Shown here piece by piece: positions 16,834 through 24,316 of a stretch of DNA of 64,000 nt; positions within the stretch are counted from its first letter, which is position 1, and the number at the start of each line of letters is the position of its first letter. Source of the stretch: Pullulanibacillus sp. KACC 23026 (GTDB lineage Bacteria; Bacillota; Bacilli; Bacillales; Sporolactobacillaceae); NCBI RefSeq assembly GCF_029094525.1, contig NZ_CP119107.1:2232001-2296000 (forward strand), in the 5' to 3' direction. Made by a program: the position numbers and the translations under genes. The notes beneath the pieces are model-generated. The model worked only from the letters and a program-made list of their open reading frames with translations, searched no databases and had not been told where the DNA came from.

Positions 16834-17919
16834 ATGAACTTATCAGTTAAAAAGGTGCTATCAACGTCTGCCGCTATGGCCATCGCCGCATCACTATTAG
16901 TGGGCTGTGGAACGAGCAGTACAAGCGGCAAGGCATCATCAGGTTCTTCCGCAAAAAAATCTAATCAAAAAGTGGCTTTATTATTGCCAGATACCACTTC
17001 GTCTGCACGCTATGAATCAGAGGATAAACCCGATTTCATCGCTGACATGAAGAAGTTAGCTCCAAATGCGAAAGTGGATTATCAAAATGCACAAGCGGAT
17101 GCCGCTACTCAAGAAAAGCAAGCGGAAGCGGAGATTACTAACGGAGCAACAGTCTTAGTTGTTGACCCAGTGGATTCAACGGCAGCGGCTACCATTGTAA
17201 CCAAAGCCCATCAAGCCAAAGTAAAAGTTATATCATATGACCGGATGATCAGCGGTCCAGTTGACTACTATGTTTCCTTTGATAATGAAAAAGTAGGAGA
17301 ACTTCAAGGGCAATACATTGCTGACAACACGAAAAAGGGCGGTACAGTGGTCATGCTTAACGGTGCCCAAACGGATCCAAACGCCCTGCAATTTGCGCAA
17401 GGAGCCCATAAGATTCTAGATCCATTATTCAAAAACGGCACCCTCAAGAAAGGCTATGAAACTTATACGCCAAACTGGGATCCAGCAAACGGTCTTCGTG
17501 AAATGCAACAAGCTTTAACGAAATTGAACAACAACGTGGACGCTGTCCTCTCTGCAAATGATGGTCTTGCTGGTGCTGCTATCCAAGCGCTCTCAGCACA
17601 AAAACTAGCCGGTAAAGTTCCAGTAACAGGTCAGGATGCTACAGATGCAGGTTTGCATGACATCATGCAAGGAACTCAAGGGATGACTGTTTATAAAGCC
17701 GTACCAACTGAAGCAAAGACAGCAGCTGAAATCGCTGCAGACCTTGTAACTGGAAAGCAAGTACCAAGTTCATTAGTCAGCCAAAAAGTAAAAGATGGTT
17801 CGGCAACGGTTCCTGCTGTCCTTTTAACTCCTGTTGTTGTAACTAAAGACAATATTCAAGACACTGTTATCAAAGACGGATACACCACAATGGATAAAAT
17901 CAACAACCCAGGAAAGTAA
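16834..17919 (+). CDS. xylF: D-xylose-type ABC transporter substrate-binding lipoprotein
   Basis: The precursor starts at ATG 16834 behind GGGAGGA and has a lipobox LLVGC with Cys25. The mature protein closely follows XylF of the pentose-binding family: VISYDRMISG, YYVSFDNEKVGELQGQYI, the SANDGLAGAAIQALSAQ block, and GTQGMTVYKAVPTEAKTAAE. It delivers sugar to the permease encoded two genes downstream. The control region upstream carries activator repeats, a promoter and cre-like sites. Specificity for xylose is inferred from similarity and from the sensor genes; other pentoses are possible. Confidence 0.9.
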   Translation: MNLSVKKVLSTSAAMAIAASLLVGCGTSSTSGKASSGSSAKKSNQKVALLLPDTTSSARYESEDKPDFIADMKKLAPNAKVDYQNAQADAATQEKQAEAEITNGATVLVVDPVDSTAAATIVTKAHQAKVKVISYDRMISGPVDYYVSFDNEKVGELQGQYIADNTKKGGTVVMLNGAQTDPNALQFAQGAHKILDPLFKNGTLKKGYETYTPNWDPANGLREMQQALTKLNNNVDAVLSANDGLAGAAIQALSAQKLAGKVPVTGQDATDAGLHDIMQGTQGMTVYKAVPTEAKTAAEIAADLVTGKQVPSSLVSQKVKDGSATVPAVLLTPVVVTKDNIQDTVIKDGYTTMDKINNPGK

Positions 17920-17943
17920 TTTAATTTTTAGGATGAAGAGCGC

Positions 17944-17959
17944 CGGTGCCCTGGCACCG
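17944..17959 (+). promoter_or_regulatory. Intercistronic stem-loop after xylF
   Basis: CGGTGCC and GGCACCG form a 7 bp GC-rich hairpin with a 2-base gap between binding-protein and ATPase genes. Such loops often protect the binding-protein mRNA or partly stop transcription, so that the binding protein is made in excess. Confidence 0.6.
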
Positions 17960-17985
17960 CGTTCTTTATCTTTGGAGGTGTCAGC

Positions 17986-18756
17986 ATGAGTGAGAAGAAA
18001 ACGCCGTTTTTAAGCGTACAGTCTATCAAAAAGAGTTACGGTGCCGTTCAAGCATTAGGAGGAGTTTCTTTTGATGTGTACCCCGGTGAGGTTGTAGCCC
18101 TAGTTGGTGACAACGGAGCAGGAAAATCAACAACGATCAAAATGATCGCAGGGGTTGCTCAGCCTGATGAAGGTCAAATCTTAATTGAGGGAAAACCAGT
18201 AGCACTTAATGGACCGGCCATATCCGAGAAGTATGGCATTCAAACCGTTTATCAAGATTTAGCTCTTTGTGATAATTTGGATATTGTTTCCAATCTCTAT
18301 CTTGGCAGGGAATTGAGAAAAACGCGGATTCCAGGTGTGCTGAGTACGTTGGACAAAATCCAAATGGAAACAAAGGCAGGTCCTGTTTTAAAAGATCTAA
18401 AAATCAATTTGCCTCCTCTTAACTCATTAGTCGCCAGTTTATCTGGTGGACAAAGGCAGGTCGTGGCGGTTGCCCGTGCGGTGCTCTGGGGGTCAAAGCT
18501 TGTCATGCTTGACGAACCAACGGCAGCACTTGGGGTAGCCCAACAAAGAACGGTATTAGATCTTATTAAGAACTTAAGAGATAAAGGTGTTGGAGTTATT
18601 GTTATCTCTCATAATATGGCCGATGTCTTTGAAGTGGCAGATCGCATTGTTGTTCTGCGCCTTGGTAAGACGGTTGCAAATTTTATCACAAAAGAATCAA
18701 CTCGAGAAGAAGTCATCGCAGCCATTACGGGTGCTTCTGAGGGAGGTCAAAGCTAA
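17986..18756 (+). CDS. xylG: Sugar ABC transporter ATP-binding protein, single domain
   Basis: A 256-residue ATPase with Walker A GDNGAGKST (41-49), signature SLSGGQRQ, Walker B KLVMLDEPTAAL and an H-loop in VIVISHNMADV. E. coli XylG and RbsA carry two fused ATPase domains of about 500 residues; this protein has only one and probably acts as a homodimer, as in the FrcA-type pentose/hexose systems. A strong GGAGGTG site precedes the ATG. The stop overlaps the permease start by one base (TAATG), indicating translational coupling. The symbol is given by operon position. Confidence 0.88.
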   Translation: MSEKKTPFLSVQSIKKSYGAVQALGGVSFDVYPGEVVALVGDNGAGKSTTIKMIAGVAQPDEGQILIEGKPVALNGPAISEKYGIQTVYQDLALCDNLDIVSNLYLGRELRKTRIPGVLSTLDKIQMETKAGPVLKDLKINLPPLNSLVASLSGGQRQVVAVARAVLWGSKLVMLDEPTAALGVAQQRTVLDLIKNLRDKGVGVIVISHNMADVFEVADRIVVLRLGKTVANFITKESTREEVIAAITGASEGGQS

Positions 18757-19922
18757 TGAATAAGACAAAACAATCAGGCTTCCTGAGCCAATTAAAAGGC
18801 AAGGAATTAGGCCTTATCCCGGTTCTTCTTGGGCTCGTTATTATCTGGATTATCTTCCAAGTCATTAACCAAAATTTCTTGAGCGGGCGAAATCTTTCCA
18901 ACCTCATCATTCAAATGGTGGAAATCGGCTTACTCGGGATCGGTGAAACCTTCATCCTCTTACTCGGTGAAATTGACCTTTCCATCGCTTCAGTAAGTGG
19001 TGTGTCGGCAGCCGTCCTCGTCTTGTTATCAAACGGCGGGGTCAGTGCATGGCTTGCTATCGTTATCGCTATCGCTCTTGGGGCATTAATTGGTGCGTTC
19101 CAAGGGGTTTGGGTCACTTATATTGGAGTTCCAGCGTTTATCGTCACTCTTGCAGGTTCCTTTGCTTACCAAGGGGTTCTTCTGATGATGCTTGGAAATA
19201 CAGGAACGGTCCCCATTACGAGTCAAGCAATCTTGAATATAACGTCAACCTATTTGCCGCAATCTGTAGGCTGGGTCATTTTAGTTATTGTGGCCGTTCT
19301 TTATTTTCTATTATCTTGGAATCACCAAAAAAAGCGTCAGCAGGCGGATCTATCAACTTCCTTTGCTGGCCTTTATGCCAAAACGGCCTTACTTGTTGTC
19401 GTCTCTGTCATTGTCTTTATTGTCTTAAATTCTTATAATGGAGTACCGATTGCAGGTCTTATTCTCCTTATCTTTATTGTTGTCTTTTCTTTTATTACCA
19501 CTTCAACCCCATATGGCCGCCATATTTTTGCGCTCGGTGGGAATGCGGAAGCCTCTCGTCGTTCTGGAATCAAAATCAGGGGGATTCGTTTAAGCGTCTT
19601 TATCCTAAGCGGTGCATTTGGTGCTCTCGGTGGGATTATCGGGGCTTCCTTCTTAGGATCAGCCTCTCCTGCATCCGGTGGCGGTAACCTGCAAATGGAT
19701 GCGATCGCGGTTGCTGTTATCGGGGGAACGAGTCTCTTTGGTGGTCGAGGTTCAGTATGGAATGCATTAGTTGGCGCTCTTGTAATCGGCAGTGTAGAAA
19801 ATGGGATGGATCTGCTAAGTGCACCTTCAAGTGTAAAATACATTGTTGAAGGGGCTATCTTACTCCTTGCGGTAACAATTGATACTGTGACACGCCGCCG
19901 ACGTCAACGCTCCGGTAAATAA
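18756..19922 (+). CDS. xylH: Sugar ABC transporter permease, XylH-like
   Basis: The 388-residue integral membrane protein of the BPD_transp_2 (ribose/xylose) permease class has about ten hydrophobic segments. The family block FALGGNAEASRRSGIKIRGI with the following GALGGIIGA is clear, as is the C-terminal GGTSLFGGRGSVWNALVGAL. A basic cytoplasmic linker (NHQKKRQQADL) sits in the middle. It completes the xylFGH importer with the preceding genes and is followed by a strong terminator. No xylA or xylB is visible in this window, so catabolic genes must lie elsewhere. Confidence 0.9.
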   Translation: MNKTKQSGFLSQLKGKELGLIPVLLGLVIIWIIFQVINQNFLSGRNLSNLIIQMVEIGLLGIGETFILLLGEIDLSIASVSGVSAAVLVLLSNGGVSAWLAIVIAIALGALIGAFQGVWVTYIGVPAFIVTLAGSFAYQGVLLMMLGNTGTVPITSQAILNITSTYLPQSVGWVILVIVAVLYFLLSWNHQKKRQQADLSTSFAGLYAKTALLVVVSVIVFIVLNSYNGVPIAGLILLIFIVVFSFITTSTPYGRHIFALGGNAEASRRSGIKIRGIRLSVFILSGAFGALGGIIGASFLGSASPASGGGNLQMDAIAVAVIGGTSLFGGRGSVWNALVGALVIGSVENGMDLLSAPSSVKYIVEGAILLLAVTIDTVTRRRRQRSGK

Positions 19923-19950
19923 GTCGATGAAGTGACATCATTTTAGAAAG

Positions 19951-19989
19951 AAAGACGACCTTTAATTGAATAGAGGTCGTCTTTTTATC
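19951..19989 (+). terminator. Rho-independent terminator of xylFGH
   Basis: AAAGACGACCT pairs perfectly with AGGTCGTCTTT across a 12-base loop, followed by TTATCGTTTT. Confidence 0.9.
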
Positions 19990-20051
19990 GTTTTAGTGAA
20001 TGCCTGTACAGCCTGAATGGCACACTAAATTTCAAAAGGAGGGAATGACGA

Positions 20052-20213
20052 ATGGCTAAAAGTAAGAACAAAACGAATTATACGCCCGATCAACTTGGGC
20101 AATTATCAGGCGAATATAAGGACTCCGATAACACGATGTCTATTGAAACGAGCGGAACGAAGCAGGTGAACAAGGGAGAAGGCGATGGCATTTCAACAAA
20201 GCGCCCTCAATGA
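20052..20213 (+). CDS. Small hydrophilic protein, unknown function
   Basis: A 53-residue polar protein (starts MAKSKNKTNYTPDQLGQLSG) behind an excellent AAGGAGGG site at 9 bases spacing. It has no membrane segment and is rich in Lys, Asn, Gly and Ser. It resembles the very small Bacillus proteins of the YozQ/DUF4025 sort, but this is memory only. It is too short to show up in a length-filtered gene search. The good ribosome site is the main reason to accept it as real. Confidence 0.6.
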   Translation: MAKSKNKTNYTPDQLGQLSGEYKDSDNTMSIETSGTKQVNKGEGDGISTKRPQ

Positions 20214-20345
20214 CAATGTGGGAAATGAAACCTGGAAAAATAGCGTATTGTCGTTATAACTTGTCCTGAAAATTCTAAGTTTGGGAGTCAATAACGAATC
20301 CTTGTTACACTTAACATAAATAGGCGTAACCACGATTCGCAATCG
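20200..20345 (-). repeat. Diverged copy of the 81-82 bp repeat family
   Basis: Read on the minus strand this stretch contains GGTTACGCCTATTTATGTTA, then GTGTAACAAGGATTCG, and 82 bases after the first TTACGCCTATTT comes AATACGCTATTT. Motifs and period match the array at 8.1-8.9 kb, though the body has decayed. It directly abuts the IS1182-type remnant. Confidence 0.6.
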
Positions 20346-20364
20346 ACCTCCAAAGCTCCATGGG

Positions 20365-20721
20365 CAGACCAACACCTTTTAAGCTTAATTTACGAAAGTT
20401 TGTTAAGAAACTCGGATCGATCACTTTATCTTCGGGGGCCATATCGAGGAAGTATTTGAATGACATAGCGTATTGTGAACGTTCCACACTATCGACATCT
20501 GATAAATGATGTATGGATTTAAGCAACAAATATTTAAACATAAGAATGGGATGGATGGCATCACGACCATTATCATGACACTACTTATCTTTCAGTTTAT
20601 TACAGACAAAAGAAATCTCAATCAAATCGTTAATTTGGCGAAGAAGGTTATCCTTAGGAACAGCTATATCATAGATGGCCATAAATTCACTTAACGGCAT
20701 TGATTGTTGTTGACGTATCAT
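20365..20721 (-). pseudogene. IS1182-type transposase N-terminal remnant
   Basis: On the minus strand from about 20721 the frame reads MIRQQQSMPLSEFMAIYDIA, then PKDNLLRQINDLIEISFV. It then meets a TAG, and continues in the same frame with CHDNGRDAIHPILMFKYLLL and MSFKYFLDMAPEDKVIDPS. This is the N-terminal dimer/DUF772 region of IS1182-family (IS5-like) transposases. The TAG stands where the family has tyrosine, so it is a simple nonsense mutation. Similarity stops after LSLKGVGL, where the DNA switches to the 81 bp repeat family. The catalytic DDE domain is absent. Confidence 0.8.
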
Positions 20722-20840
20722 CCTAAGCACCCACTTAAACTTAATACCTAAAATATACAAGAAAAAAGGCATAATTCCCCCAAAATAGAGGGAGTATGCC
20801 TTTTATATATTAAAATTTTGGTAAAAAACATTAATCTGCG

Positions 20841-20980
20841 CTCCGTTGATTGGAGTGGAAGTCACGAGACTCCTGCGGGAACAACACGTGTCCGAAGACC
20901 CCGCACCGAGCGCTTTTTGTGAGGGAGGAGGCTGAGGCCGTGCCCGCGGAAAGCGAGTGCCTGTAACGGAAATCAACAGC
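20841..20980. repeat. GC-rich dispersed intergenic element, copy A
   Basis: The core CGAGACTCCTGCGGGAA, the later ACCCCGCA and the end GCCCGCGGAAAGCGAGTGCC are shared with the elements at 33.3 and 38.3 kb, while the flanks differ. GTTGATT and AATCAAC form an inverted pair at the two ends. Similar elements recur in Bacillaceae intergenic DNA as I recall, but I know no agreed name. Confidence 0.7.
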
Positions 20981-21061
20981 CCAATTTACTGCGCGCTGTT
21001 ATAAGGAGACTTTTTCAGTGGCTTCAGGCAGATAAGCCAATGTAGCTTTTTTCTATAGAGA

Positions 21062-21730
21062 TTAAAATACAAGTGGTGCCACACATAGTGTAAAGAGAGC
21101 GGCTAAGATCATAGAAATACTGGAAATTGTACCGGTGACGGGGCTCAGTTCAAATGCTTTAGAGGTTCCTGCACCGTGCGCGGCTGTTCCAAAAAGGACG
21201 CCGCGGGCAATCTCGTTATCAATACGGAGCCAGCGAATAATGTAGGGTCCGATGATACTTCCGAGTATTCCTGTCATGATCACCACTACCGCCGTTATGG
21301 TTGGAACACCGCCGATATATTCAGAGATATTCATGGCAATAGGTGTGGTTACAGAACGAGGAATAACGCTGTCTGAGACCGCTGAACTTAAATGTAGCCA
21401 TTTTGAAAACATTAAGGAAGAAACCATTGCAACCCCAGAACCAAAAGCTACGCCAATCAAAATTTCGATAATATGTTTTTTTAAGATGTCAAAGTTTTTA
21501 TAAAGCGGCACCGCAAACGCAATCGTCGCAGGCTGCAATAGATAAGTCAACCACTTACCTCCAGCGTTGTATTCTTGAAAAGGCAAATGAGTGAATAAGA
21601 TCAAAGCAATGAGAATAATTGGTGTAATGAGTAATGGCGTCAAATAAATTTTAGCTTTGTGTTGATAGAGTTTCTTGGCCCCATAGTAAATACCGATTGT
21701 ACCAAGCAAACTTAGAATTCCAAGAATCAT
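21062..21730 (-). CDS. lrgB: LrgB/CidB family membrane protein
   Basis: This 222-residue integral membrane protein of the LrgB family has roughly six or seven hydrophobic segments. Conserved blocks are LLQPATIAFAVPLYK, SVIPRSVTTPIAM, GTAAHGAGTSKAFEL and the C-terminal SISMILAALFT. Family members work with LrgA/CidA in holin/antiholin-like control of murein hydrolase export and cell lysis, and some move glycolate or pyruvate. It overlaps the LrgA gene by 4 bases. A divergent LysR gene lies beyond lrgA, as in Bacillus and Staphylococcus cid/lrg loci, so the pair may equally be called cidAB-like. Confidence 0.9.
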   Translation of the reverse strand: MILGILSLLGTIGIYYGAKKLYQHKAKIYLTPLLITPIILIALILFTHLPFQEYNAGGKWLTYLLQPATIAFAVPLYKNFDILKKHIIEILIGVAFGSGVAMVSSLMFSKWLHLSSAVSDSVIPRSVTTPIAMNISEYIGGVPTITAVVVIMTGILGSIIGPYIIRWLRIDNEIARGVLFGTAAHGAGTSKAFELSPVTGTISSISMILAALFTLCVAPLVF

Positions 21731-22098
21731 GATAGTGACTTGCGCTCCTTTCGACTTGCAATAATAGAGACGACGAGTCCTGCCCCAGCCATAACAAGCC
21801 CCGTGCTTACGATCACTAAGGCAATGACTTGTAACCCGCTATGAATGAGCAGTTGTTTATAGTTCACAACACCAACTGCAGAGGGTATAAAGAATAGCAA
21901 TAATTCAGCGAGCAGGAAGCTTGCCCCCGACTCTATCCATTTAAGGGGTAAAATTTTTGTTTTCAATAGAATAAAGAGAACGATAATACCAAGAATAGAT
22001 CCGGGAATAGGTAAGTGCAAAAGATGTGTAACAGTATTCATAAGAATTGTAATTATAATTAAAAAAGCGATCTGAAGGACCGTCTTCAACCATTTCAT
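21727..22098 (-). CDS. lrgA: LrgA/CidA family holin-like protein
   Basis: The 123-residue protein has four hydrophobic segments and the family core HLPIPGSILGIIVLFILLK, then GASFLLAELLLFFIPSAVGV. It starts at ATG 22098 (MKWLKTVLQIAF) behind GAGAGGTGA; an in-frame TTG 18 bases upstream would overlap that site and is rejected. It probably acts as a small membrane pore partner of the LrgB-type protein encoded next. The 96 bp AT-rich gap to the divergent LysR gene should hold both promoters. Confidence 0.9.
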   Translation of the reverse strand: MKWLKTVLQIAFLIIITILMNTVTHLLHLPIPGSILGIIVLFILLKTKILPLKWIESGASFLLAELLLFFIPSAVGVVNYKQLLIHSGLQVIALVIVSTGLVMAGAGLVVSIIASRKERKSLS

Positions 22099-22203
22099 TA
22101 ATTGTTCACCTCTCAACTATTGTATGTTATGTTAGATCATAGGTAAAATGAATTATAAGCATATTATATATTCCAATTATCTATAGTTAGCGAGATGATC
22201 AAA

Positions 22204-23091
22204 ATGGACATTCGGCATTTAATCTATTTTTTAGAAGTAGCGCATCGTGAAAGCTTTACTAAAGCGGCTAATCACTTATTTGTTACACAACCGACGATAA
22301 GTAAGATGGTCAAAAATTTGGAAGACGAGTTTGGCGTTGAGCTATTTGATCGGACGGGCAAGCGTGTTCAACTGACAGACGCGGGTCACATTATATTGAA
22401 GCATGCGGAAAAGATTATCCATTCATTTCAAAATATGACCCATGCTTTAGATGATTTAAGAGATCTAAAAACGGGATCCGTTCGAATTGGACTCCCTCCA
22501 ATGATCGGCTCCCGATTCTTCCCAAAAATTATCGGCGGGTTTCGTGAGCAGTTTCCCGGAATTACAATCCAGTTGGTGGAGAACGGGGCAAAAAAAGTAG
22601 AGGAGGAGGTGGGAAGAGGTCTGCTAGATATTGGGGTGATATTACTTCCGACTGATGAGGAATTGTTTAACACGTATTCTTTTGTTAAAGAAGAACTGCG
22701 CCTCATTGTTCATCCGAGCCATCCGTTAAGCGGTAGAAAGGTGGTCAAGCTAAGTGAATTGAAAGAAGACCCCTTTATACTATTTCGTGAGGATTTTGCC
22801 TTACATGATCGAATTATTAATGCTTGCCTAAGCGTGGGTTTTCAGCCTGTCATTGCATCGGAAAGCTCACAATGGGATTTAATCAGTGAAATGGTAGCGG
22901 CCAATCTCGGGATTGCGCTTTTACCGGAAACGATATGTGCAGGTCTGGATCCGTTAAGGGTGAAGAGTATGCGTTTAATCGATCCTATTATCCTTTGGCA
23001 ATTAGCGATCGTTTGGAGAAAGGATCATTACCTTCCTTTTGCCGCCCGAGAGTGGATTCGTTATAACAAAACGATTTTAAAGGAGGTTTAA
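22204..23091 (+). CDS. LysR-family transcriptional regulator, CidR-like
   Basis: The N-terminal winged helix (MDIRHLIYFLEVAHRESFTK to about residue 60) and the C-terminal periplasmic-binding-like effector domain (90-295) are typical of LysR regulators. Divergent orientation from lrgAB suggests it controls that pair in response to acetate or pyruvate metabolism, as CidR does. The start could be ATG 22195 or 22204; the second begins with the family's usual MDIRHL and is preferred, although neither has a clear ribosome site. A bidirectional terminator separates it from the polyamine genes. Confidence 0.87.
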   Translation: MDIRHLIYFLEVAHRESFTKAANHLFVTQPTISKMVKNLEDEFGVELFDRTGKRVQLTDAGHIILKHAEKIIHSFQNMTHALDDLRDLKTGSVRIGLPPMIGSRFFPKIIGGFREQFPGITIQLVENGAKKVEEEVGRGLLDIGVILLPTDEELFNTYSFVKEELRLIVHPSHPLSGRKVVKLSELKEDPFILFREDFALHDRIINACLSVGFQPVIASESSQWDLISEMVAANLGIALLPETICAGLDPLRVKSMRLIDPIILWQLAIVWRKDHYLPFAAREWIRYNKTILKEV

Positions 23092-23125
23092 AGAGAAGGG
23101 AGGTTTGGATGAGCCTGAATAACAA

Positions 23126-23172
23126 AAAAAGCCGCTCCATAAGTCATTTTGTAGTGACTTGGAGTGGCTTTT
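23126..23172. terminator. Bidirectional terminator
   Basis: AAAAGCCGCTCC and AAGTCA pair with TGACTT and GGAGTGGCTTTT in one long stem. A-rich and T-rich flanks let it serve the LysR gene on the plus strand and the polyamine operon on the minus strand. Confidence 0.85.
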
Positions 23173-23187
23173 CTATAAATAATTGGT

Positions 23188-24315
23188 TTATGCAAGGCGC
23201 ATTTTGAAATCTTGATAGCCAAATTGCTGGACAACTTTACAATCGCCATCTTTATCTTGAATAGCAATCGCAGGTAATGGCATACCATTAAATGTCGTAT
23301 TTTTTACCATCGAATAGATGGCCATATCTCCAAAGACTAATCGGTCACCGCTTTTTAACGGTTCGTCAAAGGAATAATCGCCGATGACATCGCCAGCGAG
23401 ACAAGTTTGTCCACCTAACCGATACGTATAGGCTTTTTCACCTGCTTCTCCTGAACCAAAAAGGGGAGGGCGGTATGGCATTTCAAGAACGTCCGGCATG
23501 TGACAAGAAGCAGAAGTATCTAGAATAGCAATATCCATGCCGTTTTGAGTCGTATCAAGAACAGAGGTGACGAGGTAGCCGGCATTGAGTGCAACGGCTT
23601 CACCTGGTTCAAGGTAAACCTCAAGTCCATAGACATCCTGCATTCTTTTAATACATTTCTCTAAACGAGGGATGTCATAATCCTCACGTGTTATGTGGTG
23701 GCCACCGCCAAAGTTAATCCATTCCATTTGGGAGAACCACTTTCCAAACTTTTCTTCTACTGCATTTAAAGTGGTTTCCAAGTCATCAGAATTTTGTTGG
23801 CATAGCGTGTGGAAGTGAAGACCGGAAATGCCTTCCAATAAATCAGGACGGAAATGTTCAACCGTCACGCCGAACCGAGAGCCAGGTGAGCAAGGATCAT
23901 AAATGGCATGACCAATTTGCGTGGAACATTCGGGATTAATCCGGAGGCCCACCTTTTTACCGGCAGCAAGCACTTTATCTTTAAATTTCTCCACCTGTGA
24001 AAAAGAATTGAAAATCACATGATCACAAATAGAAATGATTTCATCGATTTCATCCTCACGATAGGCGGGGGAAAAGACATGGTTCTCTTTTCCCATAGCC
24101 TCGTGACCAAGACGCGCTTCGTACAAACCGCTAGCGGTTGTTCCGCTTAAATAGTCCCCAATAAGAGGGTATAAGGTAGACATTGAGAAGGCTTTTTGTG
24201 CTAAAACAATCTTGCACCCTGTGCGCTCAATGACGCCATGCAGGATTTTAAGATTTTTTTCCAAAAGGCCCTCGTCAACGACATAACATGGAGTAGGTAA
24301 CTGTTCAAACTTCAT
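23188..24315 (-). CDS. nspC: Carboxynorspermidine/carboxyspermidine decarboxylase
   Basis: This PLP-dependent decarboxylase of the alanine racemase-like fold makes spermidine (or norspermidine) from its carboxy precursor. The N-terminus MKFEQLPTPCYVVDEGLLEKN is typical, the PLP lysine lies in VLAQKAFSM, the HTLCQQNSDDLETTL and NFGGGHHITREDYD blocks follow, and the C-terminal DTSASCHMPDV supplies the catalytic cysteine region. It starts at 24315, one base after the stop of the preceding gene, so an upstream in-frame start is rejected. With the synthase it forms the aspartate-semialdehyde route to spermidine, independent of S-adenosylmethionine decarboxylase. Confidence 0.94.
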   Translation of the reverse strand: MKFEQLPTPCYVVDEGLLEKNLKILHGVIERTGCKIVLAQKAFSMSTLYPLIGDYLSGTTASGLYEARLGHEAMGKENHVFSPAYREDEIDEIISICDHVIFNSFSQVEKFKDKVLAAGKKVGLRINPECSTQIGHAIYDPCSPGSRFGVTVEHFRPDLLEGISGLHFHTLCQQNSDDLETTLNAVEEKFGKWFSQMEWINFGGGHHITREDYDIPRLEKCIKRMQDVYGLEVYLEPGEAVALNAGYLVTSVLDTTQNGMDIAILDTSASCHMPDVLEMPYRPPLFGSGEAGEKAYTYRLGGQTCLAGDVIGDYSFDEPLKSGDRLVFGDMAIYSMVKNTTFNGMPLPAIAIQDKDGDCKVVQQFGYQDFKMRLA

Positions 24316-24316
24316 C

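Noticed and set aside
19049-19438. 129-codon frame inside the xylose permease gene
   Set aside because: It is an out-of-frame shadow of xylH with an odd composition and no ribosome site.
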